Positions 44,930 through 54,545 are shown, counted from the first letter of the stretch. The stretch: DNA of 64,000 nt from Pseudoalteromonas byunsanensis (GCF_001854475.1 NZ_MNAN01000037.1:124001-188000); one strand, 5' to 3'. Notes: a model not told the origin generated them from the letters alone. Translations and numbers: made by a program.

Positions 44930-45622
44930 TTAACCCTTTGTTTTTATTCCTTTGAAAAATAACCACAGTCCAAATAACAACTCAAACAGTGCTCCAGGGT
45001 ACATGGCATATTGCAGCTCTTTAGGTGCATCGACCATTGCGACATTGACCACACCATAGCCAATCATAGTGATGTAGGTAACCATACCCCAAATGGCTAA
45101 CGCTTTTGGCACATAATTAGACTTGTAAAATAAATAGCAGTAGATGACAGCACCCACACCCATCACTGGCAGAAGTATGTAATAAGCAACACCGCTGGAT
45201 TTAATAAACAAAATGGCGAGTGCTCGTAATTGCTCAATGTTGAAGGCTCCTAAGTAATCAGCATTACTCAGAATGACCAAAGGCATAATATAAAAAATAA
45301 GAGTTACAAAACCGAGAATGGCTTCAGCTGATCTAAAAGCGAATCCCATTAAGGCCATACCTTTATGAACTGGCTTGAGAACCTTATAAAGCCCCCAAGA
45401 CAACATCAGCACCAATGTGTACATTATAAAGTCAGCAGCAATAGCAAATCTAAAAGCTTGCTCGAACTGGCTCATTGCTTGTATTGGATCCTCTGCACGA
45501 AAAATTACACGTTTATCGAACATGACTCTTGGTAAAAAGCCGAATAAAATAACCAGCGAGTAAAAAATCCCCGTTATTTTTACATAGTTTAGGTTACTAC
45601 CCTGTGCATTCTGCGCGTTCAT
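44930..45622 (-). CDS. DUF4386 family membrane protein
   Basis: This 230-residue integral membrane protein with about six helices matches DUF4386: the YVKITGIFYSLVILFGFLPRV opening, the LIFYIMPLVILSNADYL middle and PGALFELLFGLWLFFKGIK ending. The function of the family is unknown. It is preceded by a 7TM AraC-type regulator on the same strand with a gap of about 90 bases; AGAGGT lies 8 bases before the ATG. DUF4386 genes often sit beside regulators or sensor genes, and the regulator here may control it. Confidence 0.72.
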   Translation of the reverse strand: MNAQNAQGSNLNYVKITGIFYSLVILFGFLPRVMFDKRVIFRAEDPIQAMSQFEQAFRFAIAADFIMYTLVLMLSWGLYKVLKPVHKGMALMGFAFRSAEAILGFVTLIFYIMPLVILSNADYLGAFNIEQLRALAILFIKSSGVAYYILLPVMGVGAVIYCYLFYKSNYVPKALAIWGMVTYITMIGYGVVNVAMVDAPKELQYAMYPGALFELLFGLWLFFKGIKTKG

Positions 45623-45711
45623 TATTATACCTCTTGAATTTCAGTAATTTGATGCGTGCAGTATGCGAAGTTTGTGCTATCGAGTCGTCGTAATGGGCCT
45701 ATTCGAACGAA

Positions 45712-46869
45712 TTAATTCAGTATTTTTTCGTTGCTTGTGCTCTTTTGTTGCTTTTTAAATGCTGAGGGCGTTAAACCCGTTTGCTTTTTAAACGCGGTAT
45801 TGAACGTAGATTTAGAGTTAAAGCCAACCTCATAGGCGATAGTGGACACTAACTTACCCGTCGTCAGCAGCAAAGTTTTAGCCAGCTCTATACGGTAACT
45901 ATTCACGAAGTGGAAAAAGTTCATTTGTAAGTGTTGCGACAAGGTTTCTGATATATGATTCTCACTGATGCCAATTGCATTTGAAAGTTTGTTAAGCGAC
46001 AACTCTTCTTCCATAAACATATGATCTTCAAGCATAACTTTTTCTAACTTAGCAGCTATTTGTGCCATCCTTTGTTCGCTCAACATGGTGGCTCTGGTGT
46101 CATTCGCCTGTGGTTTACCTTTTTCTGATTCGTCCAACACAGACTGTTTTAGCGCTAAGTGCGCAAAGGCCACCAACACCACAGCTTCAAATAATGGCAA
46201 TACAACACCGGTTCCAAACCAGCGCCAGCCCATGAATACCATGACGTATTCCACTGAATACATAAACCACGCAATGCCCCAAAGGATCAACACGACTCTA
46301 AACCAACCCATAGATTGACGTTCAATGGATGAGAACCTGTCCATCAGTTGCTTGCAATGGCGATGATGTAGTTTTAAAGTCGCAACTAGGTATATGCCAG
46401 TAAAAACAATAAAGACGAGCATGGTGCCAACACACATAAATAAAGCTAATTTATAATGATCTGGGTCACGCGTGAGAGGGTCAGCAAGCGCAAGCTTTTG
46501 CTCTGAACTTAGACCAAGAACAAATGGCAGCATAGGTAAAATAGCCAGCAATGGCCCAGTTAAAGCTATCAAGTAAGTGCGCTGCGAAGGCGCCTTATTT
46601 GGTGACATACAAGCATAAGCATAAAGATACAGCGCCGGACCCAATAACATTCTAATAGGTAACTGCGCACCAACGAGCCCTGGAGCATATTGATAAGCGC
46701 CTGAATATAAAAACAGCTCACCCAGAACATTCACCATCAAAAGCAATAAAAGCCCTGCTAAGAAAGTGGTGGTTTTTTGTTTTTCTCTGGTAGCTACATC
46801 TACTAGGGAAAGCGCAATCGCGCCCAACATGCCCGAATAGATCACTGTTTGTACAACATCAATGTTCAT
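45712..46869 (-). CDS. Membrane-anchored AraC family regulator
   Basis: This is a 385-residue protein with an N-terminal block of seven or so transmembrane helices (residues about 8-240) and a C-terminal AraC-type double helix-turn-helix (about 280-375: LSLNKLSNAIGISENHISETL and VSTIAYEVGFNSKSTFNTAFKKQTGLTPSAFK). Such proteins read a membrane or external signal and bind DNA near the inner membrane. It is followed by the DUF4386 gene on the same strand. No signal is known. Confidence 0.87.
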   Translation of the reverse strand: MNIDVVQTVIYSGMLGAIALSLVDVATREKQKTTTFLAGLLLLLMVNVLGELFLYSGAYQYAPGLVGAQLPIRMLLGPALYLYAYACMSPNKAPSQRTYLIALTGPLLAILPMLPFVLGLSSEQKLALADPLTRDPDHYKLALFMCVGTMLVFIVFTGIYLVATLKLHHRHCKQLMDRFSSIERQSMGWFRVVLILWGIAWFMYSVEYVMVFMGWRWFGTGVVLPLFEAVVLVAFAHLALKQSVLDESEKGKPQANDTRATMLSEQRMAQIAAKLEKVMLEDHMFMEEELSLNKLSNAIGISENHISETLSQHLQMNFFHFVNSYRIELAKTLLLTTGKLVSTIAYEVGFNSKSTFNTAFKKQTGLTPSAFKKQQKSTSNEKILN

Positions 46870-46960
46870 TTAACTAACAACCCTTTGTTTTATATGCTTA
46901 TATATTTTAAACCACTATTTTAGTGCTTAAAGCTAGCACTAAGTTCAGACACAATACGTC

Positions 46961-47821
46961 TTAGTCAGCTTGGATAACTGGACTGTATGAACCACCAAAG
47001 CGCTTGGCTATCTGTGTAATTGTTGCTGCATCAAAACTGCGATCTTTAAAGAATACTTTGGGCGTGCAATCCAGTATACCTTTGAATTCTCTAATTAAGT
47101 GTGCTTGATCGTAAAACCCAGCAGCAATTGCACTGTGTGTCATTGACGGCAGTTTACCTGAGTGCTCCAGCATCAAAAAGTGATTAAGACGCCAAATTTG
47201 GCTCATCTCCTTTGACAGCAAACCACAGTGCGCCAAAAAGTGCTTGCGAATGGTTACTTTACTCAATGAAAAGTTGTCACAAAGCGCTTGTACTTGTATA
47301 TCTCCTTTATTTCTCAGAATGAAATTAGACTCAGCCCTGAATATTGTTGGCACGGTAAAGTTTGCCTTGCTTAGCACTTTTTCTATTAACCAAGTTTGCG
47401 CAAGATGGGTGCATACAGCCAACCGTATATCAGCTGTTTGTTGTTTGTTTTCACTGAGTGACTCTACAATTTGACTGGCAAGTCCGCTACCGCCAAAATT
47501 GCGCGTTATACTTTGTATCGTGTTTTTGATTTCTAGTGCGTTAAATTGAGGAAAAGGTAACAGTGCAAATGGCTTCAGACGAATGGTGAACACCCAACAG
47601 GGTTCTTCCGCTATGAGTTGATATTGGCGAGTATGTTGGCCGACCAGCCACATTGACGGCAATAGCAGCTGTTTGTCTGCACCGTAAAGAAGCGCCTGTG
47701 TATTGATAAAAATATCAAACACACCTTGTGGCACACTCCTTTTAATGCCATGTACTTGCTCTAAGCAAAAGCACTCCACATAGTCGATTAACCTTGGGGT
47801 AGGCAAACATTCTATTTTCAC
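46961..47821 (-). CDS. AraC family transcriptional regulator
   Basis: This is a 286-residue cytosolic regulator. The N-terminal part (VPQGVFDIFINTQ, WLVGQHTRQYQLIAEEP) is the DUF6597-like effector region; the C-terminal AraC HTH contains VQALCDNFSLSKVTIRKHF and HSAIAAGFYDQAHLIREFK. The start is a GTG at 47819-47821 with GAGG about 11 bases before it. It lies 6 bases after the stop of the DUF3612 regulator, so the two are co-transcribed. Confidence 0.85.
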   Translation of the reverse strand: MKIECLPTPRLIDYVECFCLEQVHGIKRSVPQGVFDIFINTQALLYGADKQLLLPSMWLVGQHTRQYQLIAEEPCWVFTIRLKPFALLPFPQFNALEIKNTIQSITRNFGGSGLASQIVESLSENKQQTADIRLAVCTHLAQTWLIEKVLSKANFTVPTIFRAESNFILRNKGDIQVQALCDNFSLSKVTIRKHFLAHCGLLSKEMSQIWRLNHFLMLEHSGKLPSMTHSAIAAGFYDQAHLIREFKGILDCTPKVFFKDRSFDAATITQIAKRFGGSYSPVIQAD

Positions 47822-47827
47822 TTTTTA

Positions 47828-49324
47828 TTAAGCCTCATAACAGCCCGGTTGGCGTGGACACGCATTACCACGTGTACAAATCACCCGAACTTCGCTGCTC
47901 AAACCACGCTCTATCCACCCAATATTGAGAATACGCGCTACACTCAAAAGTTGCTGTTTAAGGCTGTGAGGGATCACACTCGCACCTCCATGTTTAATAC
48001 ACAGAGCCTGTAGCTCAGCCACAACGGCCTCTGCGTCCATGCCTTGCGCGGTAATTGCTGGATTAAGATCAAGACCTGCACACAAAACATGTGAGTTTCC
48101 GGCTAAGTCTTTCACCTGTACAGACTCACAACAATAGAGCCTAGGTTTGCCATCTACCAGTAAGATTGATAACTGAGTACTGCTTTGTTGCGACAATTCA
48201 GCAAACTTTCTAAATACCGCCCAATGCTGGCAAGGGTCCTGAACGGTTCTCATATTCCCCCATGGCAGCGGAATGCCATTGCCTCGATAGACAGCCTTTA
48301 ACTTGCCAGGCTGGTAGGCATCAAAATAGTGCCAATGAGGATAAGGTGAAACCACCGTCATGCGTCGCATTGCAACCGATGCGGAGATATTTAATTGCTC
48401 ATGTATGTTTACTTCATAACCATGGCTGTCCAACAATTGCCGAAACGGCGCTTTTGGACATAATAATGCCCCCGCAAAAAAACTGGCTTCGAAGTCACGC
48501 CAAGCGTTCAAAATATCCTGTGCGTTAGGAGTATCGTTTGTAGGGGGTGCATTATCGCGAGTGCCGCCCACGGTTAATCGACACTGTAGTCCTTCTTGAT
48601 TGTGTAGGACTGCGTGACCAATGTGTACCGCCAAGTCATATTTCAATCGACTTTCGCGACTTTTCAATACACGATTTAAATACACCTTGTTGGGTGCACA
48701 AAAATAGGAAGTGGTTAAATGTTTCGTCACTTCGCCTTCTTCACTCAGTTGCGTGCTGCTAGATTCATCGAACCAGTGCAATTCAAGCGCGTGCGAGCGA
48801 GCAATTGTCATCAAGTCTTCACTGTTAAGGTAGAGGTTTTTATTGCCTACTTCTTCGGCTGCCCGCTCTAAGTCGGGAAAGTGGTTTTGATGATGCTCTT
48901 GGTGTGCGCGTATCAGCAAGTGAGCAAACTGACGGCCACTGATCCCCGTCTGGGATAGCATCTCTGGTATGGCAATTTGCAAAATATCGTTTGAGAACAA
49001 AAAATTTGGCTCAAGGGCCATGCCCGAGATCCCGCCATGATTACCTTTAGCAGGTATGATATTGGTAGCTTCTGGTTCATTATCCAAGAACCAAGAGACC
49101 GGTTTTTGGAATACTTCGGAAAGATTCTCAAGCATACTTTCACTAGGTGTGCGCTTGCCCCGCTCAATCATCGACAAATAGGATACTGAAGGAGCTGATT
49201 GCGCATCAACCCGAATACAGCGCGCTGATAAATCTTCCAAAGTCAGGTGGTTACGCTTTCTCAAGTTACGAATTTTTGTGCCCAAGAAATGGGATTTTCG
49301 CATCAAACTTTGTTCTTTTTTCAT
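47828..49324 (-). CDS. XRE-type HTH regulator with DUF3612 domain
   Basis: This 498-residue cytosolic regulator has an N-terminal HTH_3 domain (about 14-75: IRNLRKRNHLTLEDLSARC, SYLSMIERGKRTPSESMLENL) and a long DUF3612-like body with HIGHAVLHN, a DFEASFFAGALLCPK segment similar to ImmA/ScfR-type effector domains and a C-terminal Cys-rich CTRGNACPRQPGC. The open frame extends 36 codons upstream, but ATG 49324 (MKKEQS) or ATG 49303 (MRKSHF) are better starts. It heads an operon with the AraC gene and diverges from a 160-residue orphan. I recall DUF3612 regulators near glyoxylate-shunt genes in related bacteria, but this is only a recollection. Confidence 0.78.
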   Translation of the reverse strand: MKKEQSLMRKSHFLGTKIRNLRKRNHLTLEDLSARCIRVDAQSAPSVSYLSMIERGKRTPSESMLENLSEVFQKPVSWFLDNEPEATNIIPAKGNHGGISGMALEPNFLFSNDILQIAIPEMLSQTGISGRQFAHLLIRAHQEHHQNHFPDLERAAEEVGNKNLYLNSEDLMTIARSHALELHWFDESSSTQLSEEGEVTKHLTTSYFCAPNKVYLNRVLKSRESRLKYDLAVHIGHAVLHNQEGLQCRLTVGGTRDNAPPTNDTPNAQDILNAWRDFEASFFAGALLCPKAPFRQLLDSHGYEVNIHEQLNISASVAMRRMTVVSPYPHWHYFDAYQPGKLKAVYRGNGIPLPWGNMRTVQDPCQHWAVFRKFAELSQQSSTQLSILLVDGKPRLYCCESVQVKDLAGNSHVLCAGLDLNPAITAQGMDAEAVVAELQALCIKHGGASVIPHSLKQQLLSVARILNIGWIERGLSSEVRVICTRGNACPRQPGCYEA

Positions 49325-49496
49325 TATTTTTATACCAACAAATTCACCTACCTGTGTTTGAAAATAACACAATTTGTAAAATTTACACTGTAAAATTCTT
49401 TTTGTGAAATTATCTAAAAAAGTCGCATACACTGAATTTGAACACTCTCACTAATCACGTACACAATTACAACGACCAGGAATGAGGTAACAAATT

Positions 49497-49979
49497 ATGA
49501 CAGCACTCACCCGTTCAAATTTTGAAACACAACCAAAAAGCTGCCAAAAACTCAGCATTGCAAAACAATATCTTGATCAGCACTGTCCGCTCGATCATGG
49601 CTCTCATCTACAAGCTACCCACTATGTTGTTTACTACAACCACCTGATGGCGTTTTTTGCTGATGGCAGTCATTGTGGTCTGAAATACCCAAAACAATTT
49701 GTTGCTCTATGTGGGCACAGAGATGACCCCAGTGCAATTTTGCTCAAAAAATCTGACAACTTGCATATTGAAATCGCGTTCAACCGCTGTGGCGAAACCG
49801 GTAAAATTGACCACGCCAATATTGACGACATTCAGGTTGAAACTCAACTGAGCAGCGTAGAACATCAAGCTCAACAGGTGCAACTTAATCGTATGTGGAT
49901 GAGCTTTTTAACTGGCGTTCAGACCGCGACTCATTGTAAGCAATATACGGCTAAGGATGGCAACGACTACCTGCTGTGA
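49497..49979 (+). CDS. Conserved hypothetical protein divergent from the DUF3612 regulator
   Basis: This is a 160-residue cytosolic protein with no signal peptide. It holds ATHYVVYYNHLMAFFADGSH, GLKYPKQFVALCGH, LHIEIAFNRCGETGKIDHA and NIDDIQVETQLSS, plus seven cysteines. The sequence looks conserved and well folded, but I can assign no function with confidence. A weak memory links this domain to malate synthase-associated sequence in related genera. It is probably the target of the divergent DUF3612 regulator. The ATG follows a GAGGTAA site; the gene ends at a hairpin terminator. Confidence 0.6.
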   Translation: MTALTRSNFETQPKSCQKLSIAKQYLDQHCPLDHGSHLQATHYVVYYNHLMAFFADGSHCGLKYPKQFVALCGHRDDPSAILLKKSDNLHIEIAFNRCGETGKIDHANIDDIQVETQLSSVEHQAQQVQLNRMWMSFLTGVQTATHCKQYTAKDGNDYLL

Positions 49980-49997
49980 GCGACGTGCATAAACATC

Positions 49998-50034
49998 ATC
50001 AAGGCGCTGAAAGTAATACCAGTGCCTTGATTTT
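49998..50034 (+). terminator. Terminator after the 160-residue hypothetical gene
   Basis: ATCAAGGC (49998-50005) pairs with GCCTTGAT (50024-50031), with CTG/CAG inside offset by single bases, and TTTT follows. It lies 18 bases past the stop. Confidence 0.7.
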
Positions 50035-50196
50035 GTGCCAATTTTATATCTTTCAATAGTTGTCCCTCACCATCACAAGCCAAAGTACCAGTGTTATCTG
50101 TGTAAACCATAGGCGGTGGCATTGTGCTCGCACCTCACTTAAGGCTATATTTCCACTATTCTCATGGAAATTAATGAAATGGAAGGAATAATGGAT

Positions 50197-52095
50197 ATGA
50201 AAGTACTGTGCGGCCCCATGCTTAGAAGGGTCGACTCACAAACAGCCTGCATATGGCTGATCATACATGGAGAGTTTGAGCAACAAGCACTCAGCGCATC
50301 AACCACATTAATGATGGCACCGTTGAATGATGCAGCACACATTGACAGCATTCAAATTGGCAACAATTTAAATGCGGTTATGGTTACGATGAAAGCGCCA
50401 CAAAGCGGCTGGCCAGAACAAGATTTAATACATTATGATTTACATTATAACCACGTCAGTCTCTTTCAAGCGCAATATTTTAATGGCCCTTTGCCAATTT
50501 ACCCGGGCCATTCGCTACCTTGCTTTCGCTATCTTGCAGAAAATCACAAAATCCTCAATGCATCTTGTCGCAAACCTCACGGTGCTAAACAAGACGCTTT
50601 AGCTGCATACGATAGAAGTGTCGAACACAGTAACAAGCTGGATAAGTTACCTGATGTCGCATTTTTCACTGGAGATCAAATCTATGCCGATGATGTTGAC
50701 CCGCAAGTTGCTAAATACCTGTTTGAGCAATCGCAGTTGCTATTTAACGATGAAGCACTAGCAACCCCTGTAGATAACAATACTGCACACTGGCAAAGTC
50801 ACTTAAGCGCACTGGGCTGGCAAAATCGACATTTATTGCTCAATAAAAAAGAAGGATTTTACACGACACAAGGCCATCAACACCTTCTGGGCTTTCGCGA
50901 ATATATATTAATGTACATGCTTGCTTGGGGAGGTCTGTGCCATGAACTTGCAGAACCTACCGATAAGCTACCCAGCAAGCGTAATGCACTCCCATATAAG
51001 GAGCGAAAACGGATCCGCAATGAGTGGGAAAGCTATGCTAAAGCCAATAATTTCGTAAAACAAAGCTGGCGTGTCCGGCGCTTATTGGCCCATATCCCCA
51101 GCTATATGATGCTCGATGACCATGAAGTTACTGATGATTGGAATTTGACTAAACAAGTTACCAATCAGCTCAGCAAACCATCAAGTCTAGGCCAACAAAC
51201 TGTAACCAACGCTTTGGCCGCCTTTACTATCTGTCAAGCATGGGGTAACAACCCAGCACAGTATCAAAACCTTATCAATGAGGTACTGCCAAGCTATATA
51301 AGTAAGCTGAGCCAATACGATGCGACCTGCTACCAACAAACTTTTGAGTATCTAAATGGTCATAATTTTTCCACGCTGACCCCAACCTTACCCGTTGCAC
51401 TATTGGTTGATACCCGCACTCAGCGGAGCTTTCGCCCAAATAAGCCTCTGTCACCCTTATTAGTCGATGACCAAGGCTTAGCTCATATCCGCTCCCTGCT
51501 ATCAACACTGGATACTCACACCGAACGTTTGATAGTACTCTCTCCAGCTCCTGTGTACGGTTTTAGCCTTGTAGAGAATTTGCAGTTAGGCACCGTCAAA
51601 CTATTTGAGCACAAAGCGGCAACAGGCGCTGACGGTGAGTGCTGGATAAGTGATGAACAACAAATGGCGAAGTTCTCAGATACCATCACTTCATTAAGCA
51701 ACCTCAAGGAGTGTTATATTCTCTCTGGTGACGTGCATTATGGCTTTTGTAGAAAAAGTACATTTGCACACCCTAGCAATGGCCATGACGTTACATTTTG
51801 GCAATTAACCAGTAGCTCGATTTCAAATCGGCCAACAGGTAGCATTGAGATGGCCCTAAATGCTCTGCACAGAAGTGCCGTATTTGGTATCTCTTTGAAC
51901 CCATTCTATAAAGAAAAAACCAAATACCTAAAACCCGAGAGTTGGCAAGGTAAATTCCTATCAGGTCATTTAAACTTAGGTATTTTAGCGCTGGATAACA
52001 TCAATAAACATCAGTATTCAATGCACGTACTTAGACCTAACGGCAAATGGAAAGAATGGCAATATAATTTGAATCAGCCTAAATTATTGGGATAA
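50197..52095 (+). CDS. PhoD-like metallophosphatase, apparently cytosolic
   Basis: This 632-residue protein belongs to the PhoD-like (metallophosphatase) superfamily. Metal-binding motifs are SCRKPHG, FFTGDQIYADDV, MMLDDHEVTDDWN and ILSGDVHYGF. The start MKVLCGPMLRRVD at 50197 has AAGGA 9 bases before it and matches the GPMLRR opening seen in this group; the open frame reaches back to 50164. Unlike classical PhoD, no Tat or Sec signal peptide is visible, so it probably acts in the cytosol. Substrate unknown. It is monocistronic with a hairpin after it. Confidence 0.8.
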   Translation: MKVLCGPMLRRVDSQTACIWLIIHGEFEQQALSASTTLMMAPLNDAAHIDSIQIGNNLNAVMVTMKAPQSGWPEQDLIHYDLHYNHVSLFQAQYFNGPLPIYPGHSLPCFRYLAENHKILNASCRKPHGAKQDALAAYDRSVEHSNKLDKLPDVAFFTGDQIYADDVDPQVAKYLFEQSQLLFNDEALATPVDNNTAHWQSHLSALGWQNRHLLLNKKEGFYTTQGHQHLLGFREYILMYMLAWGGLCHELAEPTDKLPSKRNALPYKERKRIRNEWESYAKANNFVKQSWRVRRLLAHIPSYMMLDDHEVTDDWNLTKQVTNQLSKPSSLGQQTVTNALAAFTICQAWGNNPAQYQNLINEVLPSYISKLSQYDATCYQQTFEYLNGHNFSTLTPTLPVALLVDTRTQRSFRPNKPLSPLLVDDQGLAHIRSLLSTLDTHTERLIVLSPAPVYGFSLVENLQLGTVKLFEHKAATGADGECWISDEQQMAKFSDTITSLSNLKECYILSGDVHYGFCRKSTFAHPSNGHDVTFWQLTSSSISNRPTGSIEMALNALHRSAVFGISLNPFYKEKTKYLKPESWQGKFLSGHLNLGILALDNINKHQYSMHVLRPNGKWKEWQYNLNQPKLLG

Positions 52096-52435
52096 ATCAA
52101 TTGGAGGCAGCTGTGATTTATCTAGCTGACTCCAATTCGTGATGGCTTGCTTTATTACATGTATGCTTAAAAATTAACCGCGACAAAAAAGTAACTATGT
52201 CACTTATGCTTCTGAACGTTAATAAATAAGCTCATTCTCATAAACCTGAGATGGCATTCCACAGTGCAATAATCTTTGTACCATTTTCTGTGTGTAAAGT
52301 TATATACACACTCACAATATCACCAACTCATGTGTACATTTTGTTGTTCTGTTAATTGGTTGTTATTCTTGGGCAAACTATCTTTAGTCGCATACATGTC
52401 AAATGCTGCGACTTTTGCTAAAGCAGGAATAAACC
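52096..52435. other. Intergenic region upstream of the tryptophan dioxygenase gene
   Basis: This 340-bp AT-rich stretch begins with a hairpin (AATTGGAG at 52099-52106 pairing with CTCCAATT at 52130-52137, with inner AGCT pairs) that probably ends the PhoD transcript. It later contains GTGTGTA (52290-52296) and TACACAC (52305-52311), an inverted repeat with an 8-base centre that partly resembles a TyrR box and could be an operator for the tryptophan operon. No open frame is convincing. Confidence 0.5.
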
Positions 52436-53299
52436 ATGAGTTGCCCATACCATTCTGACAACAAACCTAGTAATTACCGCGCCATGGAAAAAGACATTCA
52501 TACCGATTTTAAGGATGATATGTCATATGGTGACTATTTAAATCTTGAAAAGGTACTCAGTGCCCAGCACCCATTATCTGACCAACATGATGAAATGCTC
52601 TTTATTGTTATTCATCAGGCCAGTGAACTTTGGTTAAAACTTGCCGGTCACGAACTAAACGAAGCGATTGAAAACATCAAAAATGGCGACTTCGGTCATG
52701 CCTTTAAGGTGATCTCTCGTGTAAAGCAGATCTTGAGCCAACTGACTCAATCATGGGGCATACTCTCCACATTAACACCTGTTGATTATCTGAAGTTTCG
52801 CGATGCACTGGGTCATTCATCTGGTTTCCAATCATACGGATATCGAAAGATTGAATTTTTGCTTGGTAATAAAAATACCGAGTTACTTAAAGTACACGAA
52901 AGCAACCCAGCCGTGCACAGCGAACTCAGTGATATTTTGCATAAACCTAGCTTATATGACGAAGCATTAATCGCACTGCAAGCCCAAGGTCTACCGATTG
53001 ATCAAAGTGTATTAGACAGAGACTTTAGCCAGCCGTACGAAGCCAACCAAAGTGTGTTAGATGCCTGGCTTATGGTCTACCGTGATGCTGATAAATATTT
53101 CCACCTGTACGAACTAGCCGAAAAGCTGGTTGATATCGAAGATAGCTTCCAACAATGGCGTTTTAAGCACATGTACACAGTACAGCGCATCATTGGAAAT
53201 AAAACTGGAACGGGCGGCTCATCAGGTGTTGAATTTTTGAAAAAAGCACTAGATATCAGCTTTTTCCCTGAATTATTTGAACTACGTACGCACTTGTAA
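52436..53299 (+). CDS. kynA: Tryptophan 2,3-dioxygenase
   Basis: This 287-residue cytosolic haem enzyme opens the tryptophan indole ring to N-formylkynurenine. The family signatures are HDEMLFIVIHQASELWLKL with the distal histidine, FRDALGHSSGFQSYGYRKIE in the centre, RFKHMYTVQRIIG with the haem-binding histidine and GTGGSSGVEFL. Length matches bacterial TDO. It is the first gene of a unit with kynureninase 20 bases downstream, so it starts the pathway tryptophan to kynurenine to anthranilate. AGGA lies 8 bases before the ATG. Confidence 0.95.
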   Translation: MSCPYHSDNKPSNYRAMEKDIHTDFKDDMSYGDYLNLEKVLSAQHPLSDQHDEMLFIVIHQASELWLKLAGHELNEAIENIKNGDFGHAFKVISRVKQILSQLTQSWGILSTLTPVDYLKFRDALGHSSGFQSYGYRKIEFLLGNKNTELLKVHESNPAVHSELSDILHKPSLYDEALIALQAQGLPIDQSVLDRDFSQPYEANQSVLDAWLMVYRDADKYFHLYELAEKLVDIEDSFQQWRFKHMYTVQRIIGNKTGTGGSSGVEFLKKALDISFFPELFELRTHL

Positions 53300-53319
53300 T
53301 CCAACTCGGAGCCTTAACT

Positions 53320-54507
53320 ATGACCACTGAACTTGCTCTAGAGCTGCAACCTCATTACAGTGACTTTAAAGTTGATAAGCGCATTTTGCTCTCTGGACAT
53401 TCTCACCAGGCTTGGCCCAATGTTGCCAAAGATGGCTTGCTAGAATGTTATCAAGATGCCGCGTTGCACGTTGACGACAAATGGTCCAATGCCTTTGCCA
53501 AAGCACAGCGCGTGAAAGATTTTTACAGCTCACTATTGGGTGAACCAGATGCCGAGATCACACTAGGAGCCTCTACCCATGAGTTGCTGTTACGCTTTTT
53601 ATCGGACCTAAACTGCTTTAAACAACCAACTTCTAGAGCGGTTAAAATTGTTACCACGGATGGTGAGTTTCACTCTATGCGCAGGCAGTTAAATCGCTTT
53701 AAACAACTGAATATGCACATTGAGATTGTGCCAGTTGTCCCCAGCGAAACGCTTGCGCAAAGGCTCATTGATAAAATTGACGCACAAACCGATGCGGTGA
53801 TGATCTCCGCGGTCTTTTACGGCACAAGTGAGATTTTCCGTGATGTTGGCGCGGTTGCCCAACATGCTCATTCACACAATGTTCCTTGCTTGGTTGATAC
53901 CTATCATGCTTTGAATGTGGTGCCATTTGATATTAAAAGCTGGCAACTTGAACATGCCTTTATCGTCTCTGGTGGTTATAAATACTGCCAAGCTGGCGAG
54001 GGAAACTGCATGATGCGCGTCCCCAAGGGCTATAATGGCAGTCCAATTATCACTGGTTGGTATGCGGAATTTAGCGCGCTGAACCAAGCCCCAGGACAAG
54101 TGGGTTATGGGCCAGGGGCAAGTGCATTCGACGGTGCAACTTATGACCCAAGCAGTCACTACCGCGCCGCTGCTGTGTTTGACTTTTTTGCCGAGCAACA
54201 GCTTACACCGACCAAACTCAGAGCCATTAATCAGCAACAAATTGCTCAGCTTAAAAATGGTATTACTACGGTGCCTAAGCTGGCAGACGCCTTTACGCTT
54301 GCGGCTCACCCACTTGAGAACAATGGTGGATTTTTGGCACTCACCACCGCCCATGCCAGTCAATGGGTTGCCAAACTCCATGAGCATGGCATTCAAACCG
54401 ATAGCCGTGGCAGTCAATTAAGATTGGGGCCTGCGCCTTACATCAGCCAAGCGCAAATTGATCAGGCTTTAAACATTATGGAAGATATCGTCGGTAACTT
54501 ATCGTAG
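53320..54507 (+). CDS. kynU: Kynureninase-like class V aminotransferase
   Basis: This 395-residue PLP enzyme has the class V aminotransferase fold. The Schiff-base lysine is K221 in VSGGYKYCQAGEGNC, the PLP-binding aspartate D193 is in LVDTYHALNV, and SGHSHQAWPN opens the N-terminus. Adjacent to kynA with 20 bases between and a GGAG site, kynureninase, which cleaves kynurenine to anthranilate and alanine, is the natural assignment. It is somewhat shorter and divergent compared with the best-known kynureninases. No formamidase gene is present in the window. A hairpin at 54517-54545 follows. Confidence 0.8.
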   Translation: MTTELALELQPHYSDFKVDKRILLSGHSHQAWPNVAKDGLLECYQDAALHVDDKWSNAFAKAQRVKDFYSSLLGEPDAEITLGASTHELLLRFLSDLNCFKQPTSRAVKIVTTDGEFHSMRRQLNRFKQLNMHIEIVPVVPSETLAQRLIDKIDAQTDAVMISAVFYGTSEIFRDVGAVAQHAHSHNVPCLVDTYHALNVVPFDIKSWQLEHAFIVSGGYKYCQAGEGNCMMRVPKGYNGSPIITGWYAEFSALNQAPGQVGYGPGASAFDGATYDPSSHYRAAAVFDFFAEQQLTPTKLRAINQQQIAQLKNGITTVPKLADAFTLAAHPLENNGGFLALTTAHASQWVAKLHEHGIQTDSRGSQLRLGPAPYISQAQIDQALNIMEDIVGNLS

Positions 54508-54516
54508 CCCATATGC

Positions 54517-54545
54517 TATCACCACGGTGCAACGCCGTGGTGATA
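54517..54545 (+). terminator. Hairpin downstream of kynU
   Basis: TATCACCACGG (54517-54527) pairs perfectly over 11 bases with CCGTGGTGATA (54535-54545). There is no long T run, so it could be a terminator or an mRNA-stabilising structure between kynU and the cupin gene. Confidence 0.5.

Noticed and set aside
53872..54417. Minus-strand open frame of 181 codons opposite the kynureninase gene
   Set aside because: It lies entirely antisense to a well-supported kynU and has no recognisable domain; it is a shadow of the coding strand.
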